From NCBI GenBank assembly GCA_001599755.1, contig BCHX01000006.1:310001-374000 (forward strand): a stretch of 64,000 bases of DNA, given 5' to 3'. Within the stretch, counting starts at the first letter, position 1. Every line of letters begins with the position of its first letter. Under the pieces are notes generated by a model. It was not told the DNA's origin and did no database searches. It saw only the letters and a list, made by a program, of their open reading frames with translations. Source of the stretch: Gliomastix tumulicola. Taxonomy: Eukaryota; Ascomycota; Sordariomycetes; Hypocreales; Bionectriaceae. Shown piece by piece: positions 31,734-42,323 of the stretch. Position numbers and translations under genes: made by a program.

Positions 31734-32493
31734 TCAAACCTCAATGTCCTTTCCGTCCAGCCAGTCCTTGCCCTGCTTATAAAGCAAGTCGTGCTTGTCC
31801 CCAGATGGCGTGCCCTCGTGTCTCCTGTGTCCAGGCATATCCTTTGACACGGTAACGCCCATCGTAAGCTCCTGGCAGTACGCGAGACACTTGTAGCCCT
31901 GCGGGTACGTCTCCAGCTTGGCCTCATCGATCTTGGGCACCTTGTTCGGGTTGATGGGGATAAGCTTGTCCTTCTCGTACCAGTGACGCACGAACCGTGC
32001 TCCCCATTTGCCGTCGACCTTTTCGAAGAAGAAGCAGAAACGGCAGTCAGCCTCGGCGTCGACCTCGCATCCGTCGATGGTGAAGCGCTGTGTGATGGTG
32101 GCCTTCATCTTCGTAACGGCGCGAGTGGCATCGGGTGTAATGTCCGTGGTCACGCCGTGGCAGCGGTGCATGATGAAGGCTCCCTTGTCCATTCCCGCTT
32201 TGGAAGCGGCCATGAAGTCGGTGTGCGCGACGCGGCCTGACCAGGTCGTGTACAGATAGGCACCGGGGTGGAAGATGGACTCGAAGTTCTCCCACTCGCA
32301 GGAGTCACTGGCGACCAAAAGCCATTCAGTACAGGTGAAACTTCATCGGGCCTCAAGATACTAACCGGTAGCAGGGCCATCCCTCGGCAAGCTCACGGAG
32401 CTTCAGTCGCTCGAGCACAAGGTCGTCAGGGCCATTGTTGCGGATGGCGGTCTCGGGCCACGTGCCAGCAGGTAGAGAGTGTAGGTCAGGCAT
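31734..32493 (-). CDS. SnoaL/scytalone-dehydratase-like protein
   Basis: Model complement(join(31734..32307, 32366..32493)), 233 aa. A 58-nt intron (GTTAGT..CGCCAG) joins AEGWPCYR to DSCEWENFESIFHPGAYLYT, the family's opening. Further signs are WSGRVAHTDFMAASKAGM, HRCHGVTTDITPDATRAVTK and a WGARFVRHWYEKDKL block near the end of the barrel. These small alpha+beta barrel proteins include dehydratases, cyclases and hydrolases; the substrate is unknown here. It is convergent with the dehydroshikimate dehydratase gene (31 bp between stops) and sits inside the quinate cluster, so a role on an aromatic or cyclohexene intermediate is plausible but inferred. Confidence 0.8.
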
Positions 32494-32779
32494 TTTGAGC
32501 GCTGGAATGATGCGTCGTGAGTGGTAGCCAAATGAAGTACTTTGCCTTCCCCAGTCGTATATATATAACGCCAGTAAAGGCGTCCAGAGGAGGAGTGACC
32601 ACCGCTGAGCTCACAGATGGCAGCCCGGTTCAAGTCATTTCCGGTCCAACCCCCGAGCAACCCGACGGCGGGACTTTGCCCTCTGCACGGCAACGCTATT
32701 ATTCTAATTGAAGCACTTGTGGAATCAGCTGCAGCATCAGAGTAATCGTATTGATACTACGGAAATACGTATTCTATCC

Positions 32780-33697
32780 TCAGAAGTTGATGCCTTTGCT
32801 CTCCTTGGCTGCCGTCATCAGCGTCTCCCACGCGCCATTGACGTCCAAGTCTCGAGCTTTCTCCTCACCTGCCCAGAGAGCATACTGCTTCTCAATCTGA
32901 TACCCGATGATATGCGTTCCCTCCACACATGGCCATCCCAGACCCTCCGCCAGCTTGATGGTTCTTGTCCTTCTAGGCTTGAAGCACATGTCCAGCAAGA
33001 TCCCCTTCTCCGGTCTCTCCAAGAAGCCCTTCAGAATAGCAGCAACGTTGATCTCCGCGTCCGTCTTCGGCTCGAAATCCGGCACTGTCCCAACAATGTA
33101 ATCCGGCGATCTGCATTCGGCTGCCTGCTCTGCAGTCTTGATGTGCACGATCTCGGGCACGTCCGGGAGCTTCTTCGAGTCGCGGATCAGATCCAAGACC
33201 TCTTGGTCATCCCGGTTCAGGACGTAGATAGTCGAGCAACGCAAGTGTGACGACAGAGCATAGACAGCTGCTCGGCTCGCCCCTCCGGCACCAATAATCA
33301 GGGCCGTCGCCGTCAGCTGATCAAAGGCCTTGCCGCTCACCGACGTCAGACAGCCCCGGATCCCGATCCAATCGGTGTTTGTTCCGCAAAGAAGTCGGTT
33401 ACCGGCTGCGTCTCGCTTGTAGTAGACATTGTTGCATGCGCCGATCGCCGTCGCGAGCTCGTCCAGCTCGTCGAGACGGGGCATGACGGCGTTCTTGTAG
33501 GGCATCGTGACGACCAAGCCGACGGTCGACTCCTTCTTCGCCAGTTCGAGAACACTCTCGAGTGTAGGGCATTCGGTCGCGTAAAACGTCCAAGGGAGGT
33601 TGAGGCTATCGGCGATGTAGTTGTGCATGTTTGGGGCGATGGAGTGCGTGACTCCGACGCCAACGAGGTGGAAGGTCTTGTTCTCCTGATGGGCCAT
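32780..33697 (-). CDS. Shikimate/quinate 5-dehydrogenase family enzyme 1
   Basis: Single exon, 305 aa. Seen: the N-terminal substrate region VGVGVTHSIAPNMHNYIAD, VVTMPYKNAVMPRLDELD with the catalytic Lys, GTNTDWIGIRGCL with the catalytic Asp, the nucleotide loop LIIGAGGASRAAVYAL and the end GTHIIGYQIEKQYALWAG. It oxidises quinate or shikimate (or reduces the 3-dehydro forms) with NAD(P). Fungal qutB/qa-3 enzymes are of this kind, and the context makes a catabolic quinate dehydrogenase likely. Which of the two dehydrogenases here prefers quinate cannot be told from sequence by eye. It is on the strand opposite the dehydratase and upstream of the SnoaL-like gene. Confidence 0.92.
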   Translation of the reverse strand: MAHQENKTFHLVGVGVTHSIAPNMHNYIADSLNLPWTFYATECPTLESVLELAKKESTVGLVVTMPYKNAVMPRLDELDELATAIGACNNVYYKRDAAGNRLLCGTNTDWIGIRGCLTSVSGKAFDQLTATALIIGAGGASRAAVYALSSHLRCSTIYVLNRDDQEVLDLIRDSKKLPDVPEIVHIKTAEQAAECRSPDYIVGTVPDFEPKTDAEINVAAILKGFLERPEKGILLDMCFKPRRTRTIKLAEGLGWPCVEGTHIIGYQIEKQYALWAGEEKARDLDVNGAWETLMTAAKESKGINF

Positions 33698-34130
33698 ATT
33701 GGATCTGTGCTATTCGCGTTTGATGCTGTCCAATTCCAATGTCGAATGATCGGACTGTCAATCCTTTTGATCTGGCTCGGATCGTCGGCTTGAGTCGCGG
33801 CTCATTATCGCGTTCCCGGTTCCTCCAACCCGCCACCAAGCCCCCGGCGCTGTGTTTTGCCGGGTATCGGTGATCGCTACCCGGTATGCCAGAAAGTGGC
33901 CAACACCGATAAACAAGTTCAACGTGGATTGTGAGAGGCGGCATCACTCAAGGAGCTTCTATAGAGACCTACCTAATATTAATTTCTCTGCCCGAAGCAG
34001 CACGGTGATCAAGGCCTTGTCATACCACAGTAAGAGAGCTAAAACGGACATGACAATCTAGAGGACCATGCATATCAAAGCGCGAGATACATGTTAATTT
34101 TGATTGAGTAGCTACTGAGTAGAATTAAAT
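33698..34130. other. Intergenic, promoter of dehydrogenase 1
   Basis: 433 bp between dehydrogenase 1 and the maleylacetate reductase stop. No supported gene. Confidence 0.4.
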
Positions 34131-35204
34131 CTACAAATCTGCTCTTGCTGCCTCGCCCGCCCAAGCCCTCCTGATGACCTCCTGGATAGAGTCCTTCTCG
34201 ACCTTCCGCGGGTTCCAGTAAGGATTGCTAACAGCGATCTCTGCCGCCTTTACGACATTCTCTTCCTTCATTCCATAGGCCTTGAGACCCCGCTCAACGC
34301 CCAGCTTCTCGAGCAGCTTGTTCAATCCATTGATAGCGTCACCTTCACCGTCCGGAAGGCTCTCGGCCAGGACCTTCATGACCTGAGGGATCTCTGGAGC
34401 GTTATATGCCAGAGCGTGTGGTAGAACCACAGTATGCGTCTCGGAATGCGGGAGGTTGAAGCTGCCACCCAGTGTATGGCATAGCTTATGATGCAGAGCC
34501 ATCCCGACACCCCCTAGACAGCTGCCACACAGCCATGCCCCGTAGAGGGCCTGGGTTCGTGCCTCTTTCGAAGAAGGATCCTTGACGACGTCTGGGAGAG
34601 CCGCGGCCAGCGCTTTGATGCCTTCCTGTGCCATCAGACTGATAATCGGGTTCCCGTTTTGGGCATATAGTGCCTCGACTGCGTGGGCAATTGCATTGAC
34701 GCCACTGGTAGCGGTAAGGCCGACAGGCAGCGTCAACGTCAGGTCGACATCGTAGATGACTGTCCCGGGAAGGATCTTAGGATCCGACCTAGTCGTCTTG
34801 CGGCCCTCTTTCGTCTCGCCCAGATGAGGCGTCACCTCGCTACCGGCGTATGTCGTAGGGATAGACAGGTGATAGAGTCCCGTTCGAATGCTGATGGCTT
34901 TTCCGAGACCGACTGTGCTGCCACCGCCAATGGAAACGACAGAATCGCATCCTGAGGCCTGAACCTCGCCGATGGCCTTCTCCGTAATCTCAACCGGCGT
35001 GTGCATCGTCGCCTCTGAAAAGATCCCCGCTACCTTGCCATTGAGAATGGCCTTGACATCCTCTGCCTGAGAGGTCTGCTGCGGCGTGCAGAGAATAATA
35101 GGCTTCACGAGCCCAAGCCGTGATAGTTCATCTGGAAGCTTCTTGACGGTGCCGCTTCCAAAGATGATGTGGGCGGGGTTGCTCTGGTACTCGAAGCTCT
35201 CCAT
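34131..35204 (-). CDS. Maleylacetate reductase (iron-type alcohol dehydrogenase family)
   Basis: Single exon, 357 aa, typical length. It reduces maleylacetate to 3-oxoadipate. Signs: NPAHIIFGSGTV start, VVSIGGGSTVGLGKAIS nucleotide region, the maleylacetate-reductase hallmark PTTYAGSEVTPHLGETKEG, AIAHAVEALYA, and the His-rich MALHHKLCHTLGG with NLPHSETHTVVLPHA. The start at 35204 was chosen because upstream codons are unlike the family. The leader directly before it is almost pure A on the coding strand (two A runs). It is divergent from the intradiol dioxygenase at 35684, whose product would be its substrate if that enzyme cleaves hydroxyquinol. Confidence in the family is high. Confidence 0.94.
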   Translation of the reverse strand: MESFEYQSNPAHIIFGSGTVKKLPDELSRLGLVKPIILCTPQQTSQAEDVKAILNGKVAGIFSEATMHTPVEITEKAIGEVQASGCDSVVSIGGGSTVGLGKAISIRTGLYHLSIPTTYAGSEVTPHLGETKEGRKTTRSDPKILPGTVIYDVDLTLTLPVGLTATSGVNAIAHAVEALYAQNGNPIISLMAQEGIKALAAALPDVVKDPSSKEARTQALYGAWLCGSCLGGVGMALHHKLCHTLGGSFNLPHSETHTVVLPHALAYNAPEIPQVMKVLAESLPDGEGDAINGLNKLLEKLGVERGLKAYGMKEENVVKAAEIAVSNPYWNPRKVEKDSIQEVIRRAWAGEAARADL

Positions 35205-35683
35205 GTTTTTTTGTTTTTTTTCGCGATCCTGGTGGTTGGAAAGCAATGGGATTCGATTGGTCCGAGGGCAAGGATATAAGGACTTTCGTGATGTGATACA
35301 TCGGCTGCACCGGACCCTGAAATACGGCATCTGGTCTCGGCTGTCTCTTATTGTGGCACGAAGCCCAAGATCAGCCCGCGGCACAGTCCCATCGGATGAT
35401 ACCTTAACCGGGGCGGAGGCGGGGATGGACGCAAATAGTCCGTCGTCAGACCATAGAGACTGCCCTAGCATGACGTGGAGTTGGCCTCCTTCTGAGCAGA
35501 GGATTCTGTCAGCCGATCCAAATCCGGTCGTTCCGTGATGGGGGGGATGCAATGGAGGAGAGTTAAATCATGTCCACCTCACGTTTCGTGAAAGAACATT
35601 TGTCAGACTCCCTCTGTCTTGCTCATCAAGATCCAATTGGTATCTAACATTCTCCTGAGGCCAAGCTATTCAATCAGCGCATC
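35205..35683. promoter_or_regulatory. Divergent promoter of maleylacetate reductase and intradiol dioxygenase
   Basis: 479 bp between the two start codons. Two T runs at 35204-35221 form the A-rich 5' leader of the reductase. Co-regulation of the pair is inferred. Confidence 0.45.
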
Positions 35684-36738
35684 ATGAGTCACCAAGCACC
35701 AAACGTCCCTCCCATGAAGGACCTCACCATCGACAACATCACGGAAAATGTACACGCCATCAACTCCAACTGCAAAGACCCCCGCACCAAGTTCCTGTTT
35801 GAGAGACTGGTTAACCATCTGCATGACTTTGCAAGGGAGACGAGATTGAGCATCGACGAGTGGCAGACGGCCATCAAGTTCCTGGTGGACGTTGGCAAGA
35901 TCAGCACCGACGTGCGACACGAGTTCATCCTCCTATCGGATGTCCTCGGTCTGTCGCTGCTCGTGGACAACATCGATCACCCCAAACTTCCCAATTCGAC
36001 TGAGGGCACCGTGCTAGGGCCCTTTCACACTGAGGATGCGCACCACAAGGAGGCGGGAGACACCATCTCACACGATCCCGACGGGGAGCCGCTGTTTGCC
36101 ATCTGCTCCATCAAGGACACCGAGGGCCGTCCCATCCCCAATGTGTCGGTCGATGTCTGGGAGACGGACTCCAAGGGCTTCTACGACGTGCAGTATGCCG
36201 GTCGAACGGAGCCAGATGGTCGCGCTGTCGTGAAGAGCGATGCCGAGGGCATGATCTACTTCAAGGCCATTGTGCCCGTGCCGTATCCTATCCCCCACGA
36301 TGGACCCGTGGGAAAACTCCTGGGAACACTGAGCAGGCATCCCTATCGGCCGAGTCACATGCACTTCATGTTCAAGAAGGACGGCTACGACCCCTTGATC
36401 ACGTATGTTTACCTTAAATTCTCTTCATACCAGGAGAGTGACACTAATGTTTTGGGTCCAGGGCACTCTACCTACGTGGTGATCCGTACGAGACATCGGA
36501 CGCCGTCTTTGGCGTCAAGGAGTCTCTGATCGTAAGCCTGCATAATGTGGACGATTTCGAGGGCGTGGCAGAAAAGCACGGTGTGGCCCCCGGGACGAAG
36601 CTCCTCAAGCACGACTTCATCCTGATCACTGACAAGGAGGGTCTCGAGCTACGAGAGAAGGAGGCTTGGAAGGAGGCAAACCGACAGGGCAAGCTGAAGG
36701 TCGAGAACGGACTGCTGGTCCCGACGGGAGAGAAGTAG
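35684..36738 (+). CDS. Intradiol ring-cleavage dioxygenase, probably hydroxyquinol 1,2-dioxygenase
   Basis: Model join(35684..36402, 36462..36738), 331 aa. An N-terminal helical dimer domain (KDPRTKFLFERLVNHLHDFA, about 30-110) is followed by the catalytic beta domain. EGTVLGPFHTEDA, VSVDVWETDSKGFYDVQY (iron-ligand Tyr) and RHPYRPSHMHFMF (iron-ligand Tyr and both His) are all present. The intron after DPLIT restores ALYLRGDPYE. It opens catechol-type rings between the two hydroxyls. Divergence from a maleylacetate reductase points to hydroxyquinol (giving maleylacetate) rather than catechol. No signal peptide, so cytosolic. Substrate is inferred from context. Confidence 0.92.
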
Positions 36739-37168
36739 CACTAGGCAGGCACTCATGGCAATCATCTTCAAATACCGAACGTTACCAAGATTGATCTAGT
36801 TGCACTTTGACACACCTGTCTAGACTAGAGTTCTCGAGGCATTGACTACGCCGTACACTCGCCCCGCCTACGACATGCCGATCAATACGCATAGCTGGCA
36901 TGTTGCTGCATGAAGTCTTACCCAGGCGAGATCCGCTTCCCGAGACCGCCGGGTCGTCTATCCGTCTCTTATCAGTCTTCCGGCCCGTCGCCGATGTAGA
37001 TCCCGTTACAAGGCTAAGTCTATTACCGATGCCGGCAGGCTGTCTGACTTGGACCTGATGAAACGTCAATATTTCTGATATTCGTCTCCTCAAGCATAGC
37101 ACGATAGCCAATTGCCAATATCTGAGCTTTTCCTTTCTAGCAGATATTCCAGCTAAACACGTATTGCC
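36739..37168. other. Intergenic, promoter of dehydrogenase 2
   Basis: 430 bp, no supported gene. Confidence 0.4.
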
Positions 37169-38071
37169 ATGACTCTCTCGGAAACCTCGACATCGGTCGT
37201 CCCTGACCACACCCTCGCCAAACGATTCCACATCTTCGGGAACGGCATCTCCTTCAGCATATCACCCACCATACACAATGCAGGCTTCAAGCACCACGGC
37301 CTCCCCCACATATACGATATCCGCGAGTCACCAGACATCGACGGCGTCGGACATCTGATTACCAGCGAAGACTTTGGCGGCGCAAGCGTCACCATGCCGC
37401 ACAAGCTCCAGGTTCACAAGTTCTGCCACCAGCAGACGGAGACGGGCAAGCTGATCGGCGCCATCAACACGCTGGTCGTCCGCGGTGACGGTGCGGACCG
37501 GGTCATCATCGGCGACAACACAGATTGGTCGGGTCTGTACAGTATCATGTCGAGCTACAAGAAGCGTCGGGGCGAATCGCTGGGCACAGGCCTGGTGATC
37601 GGTGCGGGGGGAGCTTCACGGGCAGCTCTTTACGCGATGCATCGTGCCGGTGTGCAGCATATCCTGCTATGGAACCGGACACCTTCTGTTGCTGAGAGTG
37701 TCAGGAAGGCGTTCGCCGGGGTGTTTGACATCACAATTCTTCCCAGTCTGGAGGACGTCACCCAGCAGCCTGACGTCTTGATCGGGACCATACCGGCCGA
37801 CGTCACCACAGAGCAGCAGTTCCATGGCATTTTTGGCAAGTCTAAAGGACTCTGCATCGACATGGCATACAAACCCCGGGAAACTCCCCTTCTGAGAGTC
37901 GCCAAGGGAAAAGAGGGCTGGGAGACGATCACGGGAGTCCAGGTCCTGCTAGCGCAAGGCTTTGACCAGTACCAGCTTTGGACAGGATTAGAAGCACCAA
38001 GGAATGTCATCGTAGATGCTGTCATCGCCCATGAGAATGGAGAGAAGATAGAGATCGAGGGGAAGCTATAG
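37169..38071 (+). CDS. Shikimate/quinate 5-dehydrogenase family enzyme 2
   Basis: Single exon, 300 aa. Seen: FHIFGNGISFSISPTIHNAG at the substrate end, GASVTMPHKLQVHK with the catalytic Lys, IIGDNTDWSGLYSI with the catalytic Asp, and the nucleotide loop GLVIGAGGASRAALYAM followed by LLWNRTP. The end is QVLLAQGFDQYQLWTG. It differs clearly from dehydrogenase 1 (MPHK versus MPYK; SISP versus SIAP), so the two are old paralogues rather than a recent duplication. It closes the cluster, next to the intradiol dioxygenase and on the same strand. Quinate versus shikimate preference cannot be decided here. Confidence 0.92.
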   Translation: MTLSETSTSVVPDHTLAKRFHIFGNGISFSISPTIHNAGFKHHGLPHIYDIRESPDIDGVGHLITSEDFGGASVTMPHKLQVHKFCHQQTETGKLIGAINTLVVRGDGADRVIIGDNTDWSGLYSIMSSYKKRRGESLGTGLVIGAGGASRAALYAMHRAGVQHILLWNRTPSVAESVRKAFAGVFDITILPSLEDVTQQPDVLIGTIPADVTTEQQFHGIFGKSKGLCIDMAYKPRETPLLRVAKGKEGWETITGVQVLLAQGFDQYQLWTGLEAPRNVIVDAVIAHENGEKIEIEGKL

Positions 38072-39010
38072 CAGGTGGCAGAACCCAGGCCACAGATACA
38101 TGATAGAGAATAGACTGTTACGAACAAGAACACAGGCATCTTTGAGACAACGACAATGTCATGCCTGGTGCACCCGTGAGACAGCTTCTCGTAGAGAAGA
38201 TGCGAGGTCTCCGGATATCATTCTTCCGGACTGCCTCCGGGGTGGATACTCGGCTGTGAGTGTCCGTGTGAGGCTGCTAAGAGTCCGGCTTCCGCCATTC
38301 AGTGGGCTGACGGCGAACATTCTGCCACTTTGTCCGGATATGCCTGGGGCTTACCTTTTTCCGCAGTGTTTTCCCTTTTGCCTAATCTGCGACCAACATG
38401 GGGCTGACCCCCTCCAGCTATCAATCACCGGCGGGAGTCTCACACCGAAGGATACCGAGCACGATGGACAGGAGGGTGTTCTCCCCCAAGGGACCTAAGG
38501 CAGTGTCAAGGGGTTCTAGACCCAAGGTCCTGGGCAGAGCCATCGCCATGCCTATGCAATTTAAGCAATGAAGCTAATAGGCGCGCATGTGAGAGCTGTC
38601 GTCTCTCGCCAAGCTCCTCACAAATCGGGGTAGCTCTCGGCGCCGACTCCGATCTCCCCCAACCAGACCCTTGGAGATTCACGCACGAGCTCTTGGAGAA
38701 CGAAAGCTGCGGGGTCTCCATGCCGAATCTGCATCCTACATCTAAGCTTCTCCACGGGGTTCATGGAGCATAGCTCAGGGCCACCGTCATGTCATATTGG
38801 GTCTTGGTGGTCCAGAGAGTCCCCAGTTCCAGGGCGTGTCGGCTGAGATACCGGTCAGCAGCCCGCCCAAATCCCAATTGAACGGTACAGGGGTGTCTGC
38901 TATATGAATTGGGTGTTTCAGTCCGCATTACGCAATGCATGGTAGTGAATTGAGCTCTGTGATTAGCTGAGGAGTTGCGTGTGCCTGGCAGATAAGCAAG
39001 CTACCCCAAC
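38072..39010. other. Intergenic, no gene seen
   Basis: 939 bp between the quinate-type cluster and the GH43 gene. A 132-codon frame at 38100-38498 has no recognisable domain. Confidence 0.45.
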
Positions 39011-40870
39011 ATGCGTATCAATCCCCTCCTCTTTGCGGCTTCTGCTGCCGCCATCAAGAACCCAATCATCTCAGGGTGTGTTACATCGCATACAATAGCA
39101 ATAGCTCTCTGGTATCATCGTGCTAATCAATGGCTGTGTAGATGGAATCCAGACGCGTCGATCCTCCGCGTGGACAACGACTACTACATCGCGACATCCT
39201 CCTTCGAGTACTGGCCCGGCACGCCCATCTACCACTCGACCGACCTCGCCAACTGGGAGCTCTTCTCGCACGTCCAGACCTCGCCCAGCCAGCTGCAGCT
39301 CTACGGCACGCCCACGGGCGCCGGCGTGTGGGCGCCCACGCTCTCGTACCACGATGGCGTCTACTACCTCGCCTCGATGACGCGCTGGGTGTACGATCCC
39401 GTGCAGAAGCTCTGGCCTCGCATCACCTTCTACACGTCGCCCGACCTCAAGACGTGGTCTGAGCCGGTGTGGGCTGAGCCTTGGGGTATTGATCCCGCGC
39501 TGTTCCATGACCCGAAGTCGGGCAAGACGTACCTCAGCTTGATGGCGCCCAACAACAATATTGACCGTCTCTGGGGCACGTACCAGTGCGAGATTGACCT
39601 GACGACTGGTGACTGCATTGGCCAGTATCACGGCCTGTGGAACGGGACACTCCCACACAACTCGACCGCCCGTCCCGAGGGCCCGAAGATGTTCTACAAG
39701 GACGAGTACTACTACCTTCTCATTGCCGAGGGTGGCACCGACGAGCTTCACCGAGCGTCCATCGCCAGGTCCAGCTCGCCAGAGGGGCCCTTTGAGCCAG
39801 CGCCGAACAATCCCCTCATTTACAATGGCCAGTGGGGATTCAAGAATCTGACCGTGCAGTCTACCGGACACGCCACCTTCGTCGATACACCGGATGGGGA
39901 GTGGTATGCTTCGTTCCTTGCCCGCCGTAATATCAACGGCTCATCCCCTCTTGGCAAGTCCATATCGATCTTCCAGGCCCGGGCAACCGGCGCTAACCAG
40001 TTTCTTTAGGTAGAGAAGGCTTCTTGACGACGGTCGATTGGAAAGACGGCTGGCCGATCCTCAACAAGGGAGAGCCCATTACCCTCAGCGACAGCTTCGG
40101 ATCCGGCCCCGACCAAGACCAAGTTCCCGAGACCTTTGTTGACACATTCTCCGGCCCAGACCTGCATCCCGAGTGGTATCAGCTGCGCACGCCCTACACT
40201 AAGAACTTCAAGCTCGAGAGCAAGAAGAAGTCCTGCGGCAACGTCATCTTCAAGCCCAACGTCTTCGGGCTCGACGACCGCGATACCCCGGCGGCACTCC
40301 TCCGAAAGCAGAAGTCGCTGAACATGACCTTCTCGGCCACCGTCAAGGGCACGGATAAGCCGCTGAATATCAGGCAGACGGTCGGTATCTCGTCATATAC
40401 GAGCGAGCTGTCGCATAACGATATCGGCGTGACGGGCTGTGCGGACTCTGCGGGAGTCTGTATCTACACCCGGACGCTGTTCAACAAGACCATCGAGGTA
40501 CGTGTTTAGTTAGACCCCAACACTGATCCAAACATCAAGGCTGATCCCAAGGCCGCAGACGAACCAAATCTCCCTGAACCAATCCTCCATCCCCGACGGC
40601 CTGACATTCCACATCCGCGCCGAACCCCTCACCTACTCGTTCGGCTACTCCCTCGGCAGCCACGGCGACGTCGCCTGGATCGAAAAGATTCCCTCGTCCC
40701 GGCTGGCGTTCCCTCCCAAGGACTGGTTTGTCTTCTCCGGCGCGAGTCTCGCCATTTTTGCCAGCGGCGGCGGCGAGCCGTGGGGTGTGAACAGCCCCGA
40801 GGTTGGCTTTACCAAGGTCAAGGAGGTGTACTACGAGGAGGAGATACCGGACTATGATAGATGGAACTGA
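39011..40870 (+). CDS. Glycoside hydrolase family 43 protein
   Basis: Model join(39011..39075, 39142..39953, 40010..40497, 40559..40870), 558 aa. A hydrophobic N-terminus (LLFAASAAAI) may be a short signal peptide. The five-blade propeller carries the three acidic catalytic residues: Asp in SGWNPDASIL, Asp in WGIDPALFHD and Glu in ARPEGPKMFY. A C-terminal beta-sandwich domain follows (from about residue 330), as in beta-xylosidase or arabinofuranosidase subgroups. Intron 2 must use a GC donor (GCAAGT at 39954): only then does PLG join REGFLTTVDWKDGWPIL, and the alternatives hit stops. It probably acts on xylose- or arabinose-containing hemicellulose side chains. Confidence 0.92.
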
Positions 40871-41160
40871 AACAGGCGGCGCTGGGATTGAGTCATTGAC
40901 ACGTCGGACATGTTTCTTATCTCCAGAGTATGCCTTCAAATATGATAGAATAACCATATTTGATGGTTGACACGTTTGTCATCATTCCGATGATATCCAC
41001 CGGAGGATGTCCCGGTCGATGCTCCGCCGTCAAACCGTGATGCATCAAATAGATCAGCGTCGTGACTTATATGTCTCGATCGCGTGTGTATGTACGGTTA
41101 TGTGCGATATCAATTGATCCGAAACACAGTAGAGACCGCCAGCAAGAAGTCGTCGTCATT

Positions 41161-42323
41161 ATGGAATACGTCCGGTAAGCAGGCGACGCCTCTGCCATAG
41201 ATGGCCAGTAGTACCAAGATCGGGAGTGGTGATGAACTGACGAGGAGATTACTAGACTTGGGAATTCCGGACTTTACGTGTCCAAGGTCATCCTCGGGAC
41301 TGCAAGCTACGGGTCGTCGAAATGGCAGGAATGGGTGCTGGAGGAGGACCAAGCCCTGCCGCTGCTGGAACACGCATACAAGCAGGGCATCAATACCTGG
41401 GATACGGTAGGCATACTCTGATGCCAATCAATTCCTGTCAGCCAACCATCGGCTCATTCCATGAACAGGCAGACGCGTACAGCAATGGCCGAGCGGAGGA
41501 GATCATCGGCAAAGCCCTCAAGACGTACAACATCCCCCGCGAAGAGCTCGTCATCATGACCAAGATCTTCTACGCCCTGGACCCAGTGAACCAGTCCCCC
41601 ATCGCGAAGCTGATGGACAAGAAGGCGCAGGGACTGGTCAACAGAGTCGGACTGTCACGGAAGCACATCCTCAGCGCCATCGCGGAGAGCGTGCAACGAC
41701 TGGGCACGTACATCGACGTCCTCCAGATCCACCGTCTCGACCGTGACACCGATCCCGAGGAGCTCATGAGGGCACTGAACGATGTCGTCAACAGCGGACA
41801 GGTGCGCTATCTGGGTGCCAGTTCGATGGCGGCGTGGGAGTTCCAGAAGCTGCAGTATCTGGCCGAGAAGAACGGGTGGCACAAGTTCATCTCGATGCAG
41901 AACTACTACAACATCCTCTACCGCGAGGAGGAGCGCGAGATGATCCCGCTCTGTCGAGATCTCGGCGTTGGTATCATCCCCTGGAGTCCGCTTGCCCGAG
42001 GTGTATTGGCTCACCCGTGGAACGATCGGTCGTCAAAGAGGGAACAGAGTGACAAGCTGCTGGCGAATATGGTGAGGACGGGCCAGGATAATCTCGTCGA
42101 CGAGGCAATCGTGGGCCGTGTAGAGGAGATTGCTATGAAGAGGGGAGTGCCGATGGCGACTGTTGGGCTTGCGTGGTGCTTTCAGAAGGGTGTGTGGCCG
42201 ATCACGGGTTTGGGGTCAAAGGAGAGGATCGACCAGGCGGTGGGAGCGTTGAGCTTCAAGCTGACGGAGGAGGAGATTGAGCATATCGATGAGCTGTATC
42301 ATCCCAAGAAAGTGACCTACTAG
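41161..42323 (+). CDS. Aldo/keto reductase
   Basis: Model join(41161..41174, 41256..41406, 41469..42323), 339 aa. The first exon is only 14 nt (MEYV plus part of Arg); the 81-nt intron joins it to LGNSGLYVSKVILGTASYG, the normal family opening. The catalytic set is visible: Asp and Tyr in DTADAYSNGRAEEIIG, Lys in VIMTKI and His in LQIHRLD. IIPWSPLARG and GLAWCFQKGVWPITGLGSKE bind the cofactor. Such enzymes reduce aldehydes or sugars with NADPH; this subgroup resembles fungal versiconal/aryl-alcohol-type reductases. It lies between GH43 and GH88, so a sugar-derived substrate is possible but unproved. Confidence 0.92.

Noticed and set aside
31734..32318. SnoaL-like protein as melanin scytalone dehydratase
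   Set aside because: The context is quinate catabolism with no melanin genes, and motif detail is only family level.
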